DNA from: an uncultured Sphingomonadaceae bacterium
GTDB taxonomy: Bacteria; Pseudomonadota; Alphaproteobacteria; Sphingomonadales; Sphingomonadaceae
Assembly (NCBI GenBank): GCA_947493195.1
Contig: CANLQG010000002.1
Span: forward strand, 248,001-312,000
DNA length: 64,000 nt
Direction: 5' to 3'
Position 1 is the stretch's first letter, and each line of letters opens with the position of its first letter. The translations under genes were made by a program, and so were the position numbers. The notes under the pieces were generated by a model, which saw only the letters and a program-made list of their open reading frames with translations, was not told the DNA's origin and did no database searches. Shown here piece by piece: positions 18,884-29,018 of the stretch.

Positions 18884-19258
18884 ATGACCGAACTGAGCTA
18901 TTTCGCCTACCTCTTCATCGCCATTGCCCTGACGGGCTGGGTGGCGCGCACGCTGAGCGTGAACGGAGAGGTGTTCCTGATCGATTGCTTCGGGCATGAC
19001 GAGGTGCTGGCGCGCAGCACCAACCACCTGCTGGTGGTGGGTTTCTACCTCGTCAACATCGGCTTCATCCTGCTGACGATCAGCCTGGGGAGCGAGCCGA
19101 CCACGCTGGCCGAAGCGATCCGCTTCGTCGCGACCAAGGTAGGCCTTGCCGTGCTTGTGCTGGGCTGCTGGCACTTCTTCAACATGCAGATGATCGCCCG
19201 CTACGGCCGCAAGGTGGGCCGCTGGGTGCGCGAGAACCACATGGAAAGTATCGCCTGA
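18884..19258 (+). CDS. Small conserved membrane protein of unknown function
   Basis: 124 residues with three hydrophobic segments (about 5-22, 45-68 and 82-100), ending in a basic tail (YGRKVGRWVRENH). CAGGAGAAG lies 5 nt before ATG. It is 14 bp downstream of the previous membrane protein and followed by a terminator, so it ends this small operon. I do not recognise a named family. Confidence 0.7.
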   Translation: MTELSYFAYLFIAIALTGWVARTLSVNGEVFLIDCFGHDEVLARSTNHLLVVGFYLVNIGFILLTISLGSEPTTLAEAIRFVATKVGLAVLVLGCWHFFNMQMIARYGRKVGRWVRENHMESIA

Positions 19259-19283
19259 CCGCGACCGCTCCACCAGCAAGGAC

Positions 19284-19313
19284 AAGGCGGCTCCATTGCG
19301 GGGCCGCCTTTTT
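19284..19313 (+). terminator. Rho-independent terminator
   Basis: The stem AAGGCGGC with GCCGCCTT, extended by CC/GG pairs around a small loop, is followed by TTTTT on the plus strand. It ends the regulator/membrane protein operon before the MFS gene. Confidence 0.75.
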
Positions 19314-19340
19314 CGTTTATGCCCTTCGGCCGGAGGGTGA

Positions 19341-20624
19341 ATGATCGAACGAAGCAACTCGCCGTGGCTGGCGCTGGCGGTGATCGCGTCGATCGCCACC
19401 GTCGGCTTCATAGACCGCATCGTGGTGAACGTGCTGGTAGAGCCTGTGAAGGCGGAATTCGGCCTTTCGGACGCGCAGGTCAGCCTGATGGCCTGGGCCT
19501 TTGCCCTGCTGAACATCGTGGCCGGGCTGGTGGTGGCCCGCATCGCCGAGCGGGTGCGGCGGCTGACGCTGATATCCTTCGGCACGGTGGCATGGTCGCT
19601 CGCCACAGCGGCCTGCGGCTGGGCGGGCAGCTGGGTGCAACTGCTGGTGGCGCGCATGGGTGTGGGACTGGGCGAGGCCATCGGCCTGCCCGGCAACCAG
19701 TCGGTGGTGGCGGACTACTTCCCTGCCAACAAGCGCGGGCTGGCCATTTCCTGCCTGCTGCTGTCTCCACCACTGGGCGCGTTCATCGGCTTTGTCGGCG
19801 GCGGCTGGATCGCGCAGGAATTCGGCTGGCGCACGACCTTCCTGATCGCAGCCATACCCGGACTGGTCATGGGCTTTGTCGCGTGGTTCTTCGTAGGCGA
19901 GCCGCGCCGCGGCCAGCACGACCCGGGCGCAAGCGAGGACGTTCCGCCCATTTCCGCCGTTCTGGCACGGCTGTTCAAACTGCCCAGCGCGCGCAACCTG
20001 GTGATTGGGTCTGCCCTGGCGGCAATGCTGGGCTTCGGCCTCAACTTCTTCTTCGCCAGCCTGATGGTGCGCGAATTCGAGCTGGGGCTGGCGGAGGCGG
20101 GGCTTTATGCCGGCCTGATTGCCAGCCTGCCCGCCGCGCTGTCGGTGGTCGGCACCGGCTGGCTTGGCGACCGGTTCGGGGAGCGCAGCCCGAAGGCCTA
20201 CGCGCTGATCCCAGCGGTCTCGATGCTGATCGGCGGGCCGCTCTATGCGCTGGCCATTACCCGCACGGACCTGACGCTGCTGCTGGGCCTCGTCTGCATC
20301 GCCACCTTCCTCAATTTCGGCTTCCTTGGCATCACCTACGCCACGCTGCAGAACCTGATGCACCCCCGCATGCGGGCAACGGCGGCAGCGATCCTGAACG
20401 GCGTCTACGGCGTGGCCGGCGGTCTCGGCCCGTCGCTGATGGGCTGGCTGAGCGATTCGCTGTCCGACGCGCAGGGTGCGGCGCGCGGGCTGGCCCTGGC
20501 GATGGCCGTGGGCGGGCTGGGGTACCTGTGGTCCTCCGCGCATTATTTCATCGCGGCACGCAGGCTGCCCGCCGACATCCGTGCGGTCAGGACTCCGGCT
20601 TCCGCCGGATCGGTAGACGCCTGA
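19341..20624 (+). CDS. MFS transporter
   Basis: 427 residues with about 12 hydrophobic segments. The first helix (LALAVIASIATVGFIDRIVVNVL) and the pattern VEPVKAEFGLSDAQVSLM resemble the ACS/spinster-like MFS group, which includes organic anion and sugar acid transporters. VGLGEAIGLPGNQSVVADYF fits motif C-like regions. The substrate cannot be told from the sequence. Its last 38 bp overlap the convergent DUF418 gene. Confidence 0.88.
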   Translation: MIERSNSPWLALAVIASIATVGFIDRIVVNVLVEPVKAEFGLSDAQVSLMAWAFALLNIVAGLVVARIAERVRRLTLISFGTVAWSLATAACGWAGSWVQLLVARMGVGLGEAIGLPGNQSVVADYFPANKRGLAISCLLLSPPLGAFIGFVGGGWIAQEFGWRTTFLIAAIPGLVMGFVAWFFVGEPRRGQHDPGASEDVPPISAVLARLFKLPSARNLVIGSALAAMLGFGLNFFFASLMVREFELGLAEAGLYAGLIASLPAALSVVGTGWLGDRFGERSPKAYALIPAVSMLIGGPLYALAITRTDLTLLLGLVCIATFLNFGFLGITYATLQNLMHPRMRATAAAILNGVYGVAGGLGPSLMGWLSDSLSDAQGAARGLALAMAVGGLGYLWSSAHYFIAARRLPADIRAVRTPASAGSVDA

Positions 20625-21849
20625 AGCTCGCGAGGCTGCGCCACGCCCACTCCGCCGGACCCTGCCGGAAGCGCGCGAGCCACGGCGGAGACCATGCCAG
20701 CATGGCGGCGATCGGAACCAGCGCCAGCAGCAGCGCCGCCCCGCGCGAGACTTCCCCGAACAGGCCGAGGCCCCAGCCTGCGAACAGGGCGGCAAAGATT
20801 GTGCTGGTGGCAAGGTAGTTGGTCAGCGCCATGCGGCCCGCTGCGGCGAACCGGCGAGTGATTGCGCGATCCTTCAGCGCACCGCCGAAAACAGCCATGG
20901 CCAGCGCGGCGTAGCCCACCCCCAGCACCACGTCGAACGGCGCGGACAGGACAAGGGCATTGGCAGCGGTGACGATGGGATCGAACCCGGCAAGGATATT
21001 CCACGTTGCCAGCGCTACCAGCACCGGGATACTCACCGCAGCGCAGGCCTGCGCCAGCCTTAGCGCGCGCCGCGCGTCCCACTCGCCCGCCAACAGCCCG
21101 CTACGCCACAGCGCCACGCCCAGCAGCATGGCAGCCAGCGCGGAAGGGATGGAAGCGATGATGAAGCGCACCTGCAATATCGGTTTGGACACCCGGCGAA
21201 CCAGCCGCTCGCCAAGGCTTTCCTCCCCCCGCGCCAGCGCTGCGGCAGTGGTATCGGGGTGGCCGCCATAGGTGCGCTCGGCCATTTCCTGCGGCAGCGG
21301 ATCCACCGGCAGTCCGCCCACCCGCTGGTGCCAGTAATCCAGCCAGGCCCATGCATAGTAGCCCGATACGGCCAGCTGCCCGGCAATCAGCAAGCCCGCC
21401 GCCCACAGCAAGCGCTTCACTGGCCAGTTCATCGCTAGCGGCAGCAGCAATCCGCATACCGCGTAGATGCGCAGCACGTCGTTGTTCGCCAGCACCACGG
21501 CATGGGTCAGGCCGATCGCCAGCAACACGCCCATGCGCGCGTAGTGGGCGCGCAGGGGATGGGCGCCGCCCTTTCCCAGCAGGATGGCGATCCCGGCACC
21601 GAACATCATGGCAAACAGCGCGCGAAACTTGTCTTCGACGAGGACAAAACTGGTTGCCCACAGCGCCGTTTCCAGCGCGCCGGTGCCGCCCCAGACCCGA
21701 GGGTTCAGGTAGGCGTTGGCGGGCATGGAAAAGGCGATGACGTTCATCGGCACGATGCCGATGACGGCCACCCCGCGCAGCGCATCCAGCGCCGCGACCC
21801 GGCCTTTGCCCGATGGCGCAGCGGTAAGGGCAGTACCCGAAACGCTCAC
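20587..21849 (-). CDS. DUF418 domain-containing membrane protein
   Basis: 420 residues, about 10 transmembrane segments. The start RVAALDALRGVAVIGIVPMN is the typical N-terminus of the DUF418/YeiB-like group, related to acyltransferase-3-type heparan-alpha-glucosaminide proteins. The C-terminal DUF418 half includes AAAGRMALTNYLATSTIFAA. Function unknown. It overlaps the convergent MFS gene by 38 bp, and metK ends 12 bp beyond its start on the same strand. Confidence 0.85.
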   Translation of the reverse strand: MSVSGTALTAAPSGKGRVAALDALRGVAVIGIVPMNVIAFSMPANAYLNPRVWGGTGALETALWATSFVLVEDKFRALFAMMFGAGIAILLGKGGAHPLRAHYARMGVLLAIGLTHAVVLANNDVLRIYAVCGLLLPLAMNWPVKRLLWAAGLLIAGQLAVSGYYAWAWLDYWHQRVGGLPVDPLPQEMAERTYGGHPDTTAAALARGEESLGERLVRRVSKPILQVRFIIASIPSALAAMLLGVALWRSGLLAGEWDARRALRLAQACAAVSIPVLVALATWNILAGFDPIVTAANALVLSAPFDVVLGVGYAALAMAVFGGALKDRAITRRFAAAGRMALTNYLATSTIFAALFAGWGLGLFGEVSRGAALLLALVPIAAMLAWSPPWLARFRQGPAEWAWRSLASFRRLPIRRKPES

Positions 21850-21861
21850 GCCGTTACGGCC

Positions 21862-23106
<1,245 letters not shown>

Positions 23107-23160
23107 GTTGGAGATTGCCTTCTCGTGTAATTCGTAGAAATCTTGGCTTGGAGCGCGGCT

Positions 23161-24753
23161 CTATCCGGCCCGTCGCCGTGTGGCAACCAGACCGGCGGCA
23201 AGAATTACCAGGGCCCACGCCAGCGACAAGCCATTGCCGAAGCGCGCGAATAGCGTTGGCTGCGCAGGGGGTGGCGCGATCGCATCGATCCTACCCGGCT
23301 CATCGCTCCCGAGATACTGGCGCACCACGCCGCGGGCATCGATAACCGCGCTGATACCGCTGTTGGTGGCGCGCAGCACAGGCAGGCCTTCCTCTATCGC
23401 CCGCATGCGGGCCTGGGCAAGGAACTGCGGCGGAGCGAAGCTGCCGAACCACGCCTCGCTGGAAGGGTTGAAGATGAAGTCGGGGCGGTTGCCGGGATCG
23501 ACCACCTCGCCGGGAAAAGCAATTTCATAACACACCTGCATGCCCGGCCTGCCATATGCGCCAAGATCCAGCGTCTGTGGACCGGGGCCGGGCCAGAAAT
23601 CTATCGAGCCAGCCACGAGGCGCGACAGGCCCAACGGCTCCAGCAGCTCGCGCATGGGCAGGTATTCGCCATAAGGGACGAGGTGAGCCTTGGCATAACC
23701 GCCCAGGATTTCCCCATCCGCACTGATGGCGGTTACCGCGTTGCGCGCGCCCAGCGCCCGGACAAAGCCGGTTTCGTCGGCACCGATCTCCAGGTCCACC
23801 GCGCCTGTCAGCAAGACGCTGTTCGCACCCACCGTCGCGCCCAACCGGCGACGGGCATAGGCCGGATCGCCGAGCGCGGTGGTACGGTCGTAATAGCGCT
23901 GCGGATATCCCTCGCGCAGGTAATCGGCCATGCCAGCTTCCGGCCACAGCACCAGCCGGGGTTCGTCGCCGCCTTGCAGCCGGGGGGAAAGCCGAGCCAG
24001 GCGGGTAAAGTTCGCCTCGTAAAAGCGCGGATCGCTGATGGCGTCCTGCGGGATGTCGGGCTTGGCGATGGTGATCTGCAAGCTGCCTTCGCGGCCTTCG
24101 CCCACCGGCCAGTACATGCCCGCTGCAAGCAGCACCGCCACAATCGCGCCTGTCAGCCAGTTGCGCTCGCGCAGCAGAATGACCGCGGCGCATCCGAGCA
24201 GCACGGCAAGGCCGGACAGCGCGTAGGTGCCCATTACCGGCGCCAGCGCGGCCAGGCCGGGCCGGTCGAACGGTCCGAGCAGCACCATGCCCAGGGGGTT
24301 CCACGCATAGCCGGAAAAGACCCAGCCGCGCATCCATTCGGTAACGATCCAGCTGCCGGAAAACACCAGCGCAAAGGCCCAGCCGCTCCCGCCCTTCACG
24401 ACAGCACGCGCGACCAGAGCGGCGAGAGCGGGATAGATCGCAAGATAAAGCGCCAGCAGCGGCACTGCCGCCCAGCCCAGCAGGGCGGGCATTTCCGACT
24501 GGTGGGTAAAGGAATTGGCGATCCAGTTATTGCCGAGGGTGAAATGCGTCACGCCGAACAGCCAGGCGAGCCCGAAGGCGCGCAGCGGCGTACGAGCCCG
24601 GATCAGGATCGGCAGCAACAGACCGGTCGCCAGCAGGGCAACAGGCCACAGGCCGAGCGGCTGGAAACCGGTTGCAGAAAGCAGGCCCAGCACCAGCGCG
24701 GTAATCCGCGGATGGTCGGTCAGCCGGTTCAGCACGGAAATTCCGCTGGCCAT
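23161..24753 (-). CDS. lnt: Apolipoprotein N-acyltransferase
   Basis: 530 residues. The N-terminal half has about six transmembrane segments. The C-terminal carbon-nitrogen hydrolase domain carries the catalytic triad: Glu in LVLWPEAGMADYL, Lys in AKAHLVPYGEYLP and Cys in QVCYEIAFPGEVV. A final transmembrane helix (FGNGLSLAWALVILAAGLVA) closes the protein. Lnt adds the third acyl chain to lipoproteins in the inner membrane, and several lipoproteins are encoded in this window. Confidence 0.95.
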   Translation of the reverse strand: MASGISVLNRLTDHPRITALVLGLLSATGFQPLGLWPVALLATGLLLPILIRARTPLRAFGLAWLFGVTHFTLGNNWIANSFTHQSEMPALLGWAAVPLLALYLAIYPALAALVARAVVKGGSGWAFALVFSGSWIVTEWMRGWVFSGYAWNPLGMVLLGPFDRPGLAALAPVMGTYALSGLAVLLGCAAVILLRERNWLTGAIVAVLLAAGMYWPVGEGREGSLQITIAKPDIPQDAISDPRFYEANFTRLARLSPRLQGGDEPRLVLWPEAGMADYLREGYPQRYYDRTTALGDPAYARRRLGATVGANSVLLTGAVDLEIGADETGFVRALGARNAVTAISADGEILGGYAKAHLVPYGEYLPMRELLEPLGLSRLVAGSIDFWPGPGPQTLDLGAYGRPGMQVCYEIAFPGEVVDPGNRPDFIFNPSSEAWFGSFAPPQFLAQARMRAIEEGLPVLRATNSGISAVIDARGVVRQYLGSDEPGRIDAIAPPPAQPTLFARFGNGLSLAWALVILAAGLVATRRRAG

Positions 24754-24800
24754 TGCTGCCTGCTCCTGCCGGGCGGAAATCCGCCGGTATCCCCGAAGCG

Positions 24801-25583
24801 TCAGTTGACCGCTTCGAGCGCTTCCCCGCCGTCGTCGTCAGCCGAGGGCTTGCGGCGCGCGCGGGTCAGCTTGCGCTTGGGCTTTTCCTCGGCATCGTCG
24901 TCGTCATCCCGCGCGCTGCGGGCGATGGCGGGCGGCAGCATGTCGGGGTCGAGACCGCCGTCGTCGTTCACCGAATCTTCGGTCTCGCTATCCGAAGCGT
25001 CCTGGGCAGGCTTGCGCTTGCGGGCAGCGGGCTTGCGCGCCTTCTTGGGCTTGTCCGTCTTGACGAAAGGATTGTCGTCGTCTTCCTGGTTGCCCGGAGA
25101 GCCTTCCTGGCCTTCCTCGAACCCGGTGCTGTCGTCGTCATCATCGCGGCGATTGCGATCGGTGTTGCCCCGACGACCCTTCTGCCGGTCCTGCGACCGG
25201 TTGTTCTGGTTGCCGCGATCGTTGCGGTCATTGCGGTCGTTGCGGTCATCCTGATCGTCGTCATCATCGTCGTCGTCGGAGTTGTCCTGCCCGCGCTCGT
25301 TGTTGCGCCTGGCCTGGGCCTCGTCCTTCTGCGCCTTGATATCGGCGATGACGCGGAAATAGTGATCGGCGAACTGCAGGTAGTATTCGGTCTGCACCCG
25401 GTCATCATTCAGCGACGCTTCGTGCGCCAGCTTCTTGTACTTTTCCAGCATCTGCGGAGCATTGCCGCGCGCACGGGAATCGATCCGGTTCGACGGGTTT
25501 CCGCCACCACCGCCGCTTCCGCCACGATTGTTATTATTATTGCCGCGACCGCGTCGACGATTGTTGTTTCGATTGCTATTCAA
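24801..25583 (-). CDS. DUF4167 domain-containing protein, low complexity
   Basis: 260 residues. The N-terminus is Asn/Arg/Gly-rich, followed by the conserved DUF4167 core (NRIDSRARGNAPQMLEKYKKLAHEASLNDDRV and the following YYLQFADHYFRV, given here as shorter pieces RIDSRARGNAPQMLEKYKK and YYLQFADHYFRV). The rest is disordered: an Asp run, DRNDRNDR repeats and a C-terminal Lys/Arg-rich, Ala-rich tail. It resembles RNA-associated proteins by composition, but its function is unknown. It lies upstream of lnt and downstream of prmC. Confidence 0.85.
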   Translation of the reverse strand: MNSNRNNNRRRGRGNNNNNRGGSGGGGGNPSNRIDSRARGNAPQMLEKYKKLAHEASLNDDRVQTEYYLQFADHYFRVIADIKAQKDEAQARRNNERGQDNSDDDDDDDDQDDRNDRNDRNDRGNQNNRSQDRQKGRRGNTDRNRRDDDDDSTGFEEGQEGSPGNQEDDDNPFVKTDKPKKARKPAARKRKPAQDASDSETEDSVNDDGGLDPDMLPPAIARSARDDDDDAEEKPKRKLTRARRKPSADDDGGEALEAVN

Positions 25584-25773
25584 GGGAACTTCGCTTCCTC
25601 AATCTGGCTGCGGCTTCGCGCCGCTTCGCCATATGACCCCTCGTGATTACACCCTCGTCACGAGGTAATTTCGCTCCGTAACCTGCATTCTTGCGCTGCG
25701 GTCGTTCAACCGCGGAACCGGCAAATTTCGGAGTTCGGCCCAGCGCCTGTGCGCTGTCGACCTGATGCACGAG

Positions 25774-26619
25774 TTAGCTACTCGATTCGGCTTTGCCAAG
25801 TGTTAATCGCAATTGCAGCGCCCGATCACGCCCGCCAAGGTCTTTCTGTGCAGTCGCAGTAAACCCGTGGTCGCGCCCGATTTCGGAGACTGCACTTGCC
25901 TGTGTCGCACCGATTTCGAGCACGGCCACGCCCGTTTCTGCCAACAGTTCGGGCAATTGGGGGATGATAATGCGGTAATCGTCCAGCCCTTCCGGTCCGG
26001 CGAACAAGGCGCTCGCCGGCTCATGGTCGCGCACGTCGGGGTCGAGCCGGGCATCGTCCTCCACATAAGGCGGGTTGGCGAGGATCAGGTCGAACTGGCC
26101 GAGCCCGTCGGTCCAGCCTGCCCGGGTCCAGTCGCGCAGGTGAAACTGCGCATTCGCCGAAAGCGCATCGGCATTGCTGCGGGCGACATCGAGGGCGGCG
26201 GACGAGGCATCTATTCCCGTCCCCTCCGCCTGCGGCAGGTGCACCAGCACAGCCAGCAGCAGCGCGCCAGATCCAGTGCCAAGGTCCAGCACCCGGCGGG
26301 CAAAAGGCGCGGCATCGAGCGCGGCCTGCACCACGCTCTCGCTATCCCCGCGCGGAATGAGGACGGCGGGCGAAACAGCGAAATCGAGCCCGAAGAATTC
26401 CTGCGTGCCCAGAATATAGGCGACAGGTTCGTGCGCCATGCGACGATCCACCAGCGCTGCAAAGGCTTCGGGAGCATCGTCTTGCATGCGGCGCAGGAGC
26501 ACGTCTGAGCGCGAGCAGCCGAGCGCGTACGCCATCAGCAGTTCGGCATCCAGCCGCGCGGTGTCGCTGGTCGCGGCAAGGTGCTGCGCCGCGTCGCGGA
26601 TGGCTTCAGCTACCCTCAC
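25774..26619 (-). CDS. prmC: Peptide chain release factor N5-glutamine methyltransferase
   Basis: 281 residues. The N-terminal helical domain is followed by [19 protein letters not shown], the SAM motif [15 protein letters not shown] and the catalytic NPPY ([12 protein letters not shown]). PrmC methylates the Gln of the GGQ motif of release factors. It overlaps the upstream prfA stop by 4 bp, which puts the modifying enzyme and its substrate in one operon. Confidence 0.96.
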   Translation of the reverse strand: MRVAEAIRDAAQHLAATSDTARLDAELLMAYALGCSRSDVLLRRMQDDAPEAFAALVDRRMAHEPVAYILGTQEFFGLDFAVSPAVLIPRGDSESVVQAALDAAPFARRVLDLGTGSGALLLAVLVHLPQAEGTGIDASSAALDVARSNADALSANAQFHLRDWTRAGWTDGLGQFDLILANPPYVEDDARLDPDVRDHEPASALFAGPEGLDDYRIIIPQLPELLAETGVAVLEIGATQASAVSEIGRDHGFTATAQKDLGGRDRALQLRLTLGKAESSS

Positions 26620-27683
26620 GCATCCATCGCGGAAAGGCGCTTCGCTTCGTCCTCGGCAATCAGCGCGTCGATCATCTCGGCAAGACCGGTGCCTTCCAGC
26701 ACTTCGGGCAGCTTGTGCAGGGTCAGTCCGATGCGGTGATCTGTCACGCGTCCCTGCGGGAAGTTGTAAGTGCGGATGCGTTCGGAGCGGTCGCCGCTGC
26801 CCACCATCGCCTTGCGAGCCTCCGCCTCGGCCCCGTGGGCTTCCTCTCGGCGCTTTTCATAAAGGCGCGCGCGCAACACCTTCATCGCCTTGTCGCGGTT
26901 CTTGTGCTGGCTGCGCTCGTCCTGCATCGCCACGACGATGCCGGTGGGCACGTGGGTGATGCGCACGGCGGAGTCGGTGGTGTTGACGTGCTGCCCGCCC
27001 GCCCCGCTGGATCGGTAGATGTCGATGCGCAGGTCGTTGTCATCGATGGAAACGTCCACTTCGGTCGGTTCCGGCAGCACCGCCACTGTCGCCGCGCTGG
27101 TGTGGATGCGTCCACCGCTCTCGGTAACGGGTACGCGCTGCACGCGGTGGACGCCGCTTTCGAACTTCAGCTTGGCGAACACGCCGGTGCCGGTGACGTT
27201 GGCGACCACTTCCTTGTAACCGCCCACGTCGGCGGCGGCGACGCTGACCGGCTCCACCTTCCAGCCCTGCTCGGCGGCATATTTCTCGTACATGCGGAAC
27301 AGGTCACCTGCGAACAGTGCGGCCTCGTCACCGCCCGTGCCGGCGCGGATTTCCAGCATGGCGGGGCGCTGGTCGGCAGCATCGCGCGGCAGCATGGCGA
27401 GCGCCAGCCTGCGCTCGGCGCCGGGCAACTGCTTCTTGAGGCTGGCCAGTTCCTCCTCGGCCATGGCGCGCATTTCGGGATCGGAGAGCATGTCGTTCAG
27501 CCCCGCGACCTCCTCGCGCATGGCGGAGACTTCGGCGGCGATCTTCGCCACCGGCTCCAGCTCGGCATAGTCGCGGCTGGCAGCCACGAATTCCTCGCCC
27601 TCCAGCTGGCCGCTGGCCATGCGGGCTTCCAGCTCGGCAAAGCGGTTGGCGATCTGGCGAAGGCGTTCGGCTGGGATGGTCAT
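26616..27683 (-). CDS. prfA: Peptide chain release factor 1
   Basis: 355 residues. GGQ is present in [17 protein letters not shown]. The stop-codon-recognition PxT-type region ([18 protein letters not shown]) and the C-terminal [19 protein letters not shown] match RF1. It recognises UAA and UAG. It overlaps hisS upstream and prmC downstream by 4 bp each. Confidence 0.97.
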   Translation of the reverse strand: MTIPAERLRQIANRFAELEARMASGQLEGEEFVAASRDYAELEPVAKIAAEVSAMREEVAGLNDMLSDPEMRAMAEEELASLKKQLPGAERRLALAMLPRDAADQRPAMLEIRAGTGGDEAALFAGDLFRMYEKYAAEQGWKVEPVSVAAADVGGYKEVVANVTGTGVFAKLKFESGVHRVQRVPVTESGGRIHTSAATVAVLPEPTEVDVSIDDNDLRIDIYRSSGAGGQHVNTTDSAVRITHVPTGIVVAMQDERSQHKNRDKAMKVLRARLYEKRREEAHGAEAEARKAMVGSGDRSERIRTYNFPQGRVTDHRIGLTLHKLPEVLEGTGLAEMIDALIAEDEAKRLSAMDA

Positions 27684-28924
27684 TTGCGATTGGCCAGAAC
27701 TGCGGCAAGGCGCTCGTTCTCGCCTTCGCCAGACATGCCGTAATAGCCCGTTTCATTCACGCGAAGGATGGCCTTAGGGTTCTGCTTGACGGCCTTGTCA
27801 TAACGCTTCTTCGGGGAGCCGGTGGCCATGATATCGGCAACCACACCTCCCGCACGCAGTTCTGAGAGCAAGGCATTCGCCGCAACAAGGCCGTCGTCGT
27901 GCTCAACAAGAACGATCGCCTCAATCGCCGGTTCGCCCTTCTCCCCAACCAGCATCGCTAGCCGCTCGATACCGGCAGCCCAGCCAACAGCAGGCGTCGG
28001 CGCCCCGCCCAGCGATTCCATCAGCCCGTCATAGCGACCGCCACCCAGGATCGTGCTTTGCGAGCCCAGCGCGCCCGCCGCTGCCGAGCCCTCGTCCGGG
28101 ATGAATTCGAACGCCGTGTGACGGTAATAGTCCAGCCCGCGCACGAGGCTTTCGGCACGGGTCCATTTCACACCTGCCGCGTCCAGACCGCTGGTGACGG
28201 CATCGAAGAAAGCGCGGGCATCGTCCGACAGAAACGCGTCGATCTTCGGCGCATCGCCCACGAACTTGCGGTCTCGCGGGTCTTTGGAATCGAGGATGCG
28301 CAGCGGATTCTTCTCCAGCCGCTCCTGCGAATCTTCGGAAAGCTCGCCCTTCACCGCGCCGAAGCAATCGATCAGCGCCGCTCGCCACGCCTCGCGGCTG
28401 TCGCCGTCGCCCAGCGTGTTAAGGTGCAAGGTCACGTCCTCGATCCCCAGCTCGCGGATCACCTGGTCGGCCATGGCCAGCAGTTCCACATCCGCCTGCG
28501 GTTCGGCGGCGCCGATGATTTCCGCGTCGATCTGGTGGAACTGGCGATAGCGGCCCTTCTGCGGACGCTCGTAGCGGAACAGCGGGCCGTGCGTCGCCAC
28601 TTTCAGCGGGGCGTGCTGCTGCCAGCCATTGGTCAGGAAAGCGCGCGCGATACCGGCGGTGAATTCGGGGCGCAGCGTGAGGGAGTCCCCGCCCCGATCC
28701 TCGAACGAATACATTTCCTTGCTGACGACATCGGTCGTCTCGCCGATGGCGCGGCTGAACACCTCGGTCTTCTCGAACACGGGCATCTCGACGCGGCGGA
28801 AACGGTACAGCTTGCGCACCCGCTCGAAGGTCTCGACCACGAAGGCGAAAGCCTCCGCCTCTGGGCCAAAAATATCCTGCGTGCCGCGGATCGCCTGGGG
28901 GGTCTTGAAGGAAGTCTTGGACAT
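27680..28924 (-). CDS. hisS: Histidyl-tRNA synthetase
   Basis: 414 residues. Class II signatures: motif 2 ([20 protein letters not shown] in the centre), the histidine-binding [15 protein letters not shown] and the GGGRYDGL motif. The C-terminal anticodon-binding domain is [20 protein letters not shown] onward. It charges tRNA-His. It begins the hisS-prfA-prmC operon. Confidence 0.96.
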   Translation of the reverse strand: MSKTSFKTPQAIRGTQDIFGPEAEAFAFVVETFERVRKLYRFRRVEMPVFEKTEVFSRAIGETTDVVSKEMYSFEDRGGDSLTLRPEFTAGIARAFLTNGWQQHAPLKVATHGPLFRYERPQKGRYRQFHQIDAEIIGAAEPQADVELLAMADQVIRELGIEDVTLHLNTLGDGDSREAWRAALIDCFGAVKGELSEDSQERLEKNPLRILDSKDPRDRKFVGDAPKIDAFLSDDARAFFDAVTSGLDAAGVKWTRAESLVRGLDYYRHTAFEFIPDEGSAAAGALGSQSTILGGGRYDGLMESLGGAPTPAVGWAAGIERLAMLVGEKGEPAIEAIVLVEHDDGLVAANALLSELRAGGVVADIMATGSPKKRYDKAVKQNPKAILRVNETGYYGMSGEGENERLAAVLANRK

Positions 28925-29018
28925 GGCAGCGTCCGTTACTGCCTAGCACGCGCGGCGGCAATGGGGCTGGCGAAACGACACCTTGCCTTGCCCCGGCGAT
29001 GGCGGCATCAGCGGGCGC

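Noticed and set aside
23107-23160. SAM-responsive riboswitch before metK
   Set aside because: The 54-bp gap to lnt is too short for most classes and I saw no matching conserved core or pseudoknot pairing.
25135-25330. Tandem repeat or CRISPR-like array in the DUF4167 region
   Set aside because: The repetition comes from codons for Asp/Arg/Asn runs in the DUF4167 protein; there are no spaced identical repeats.
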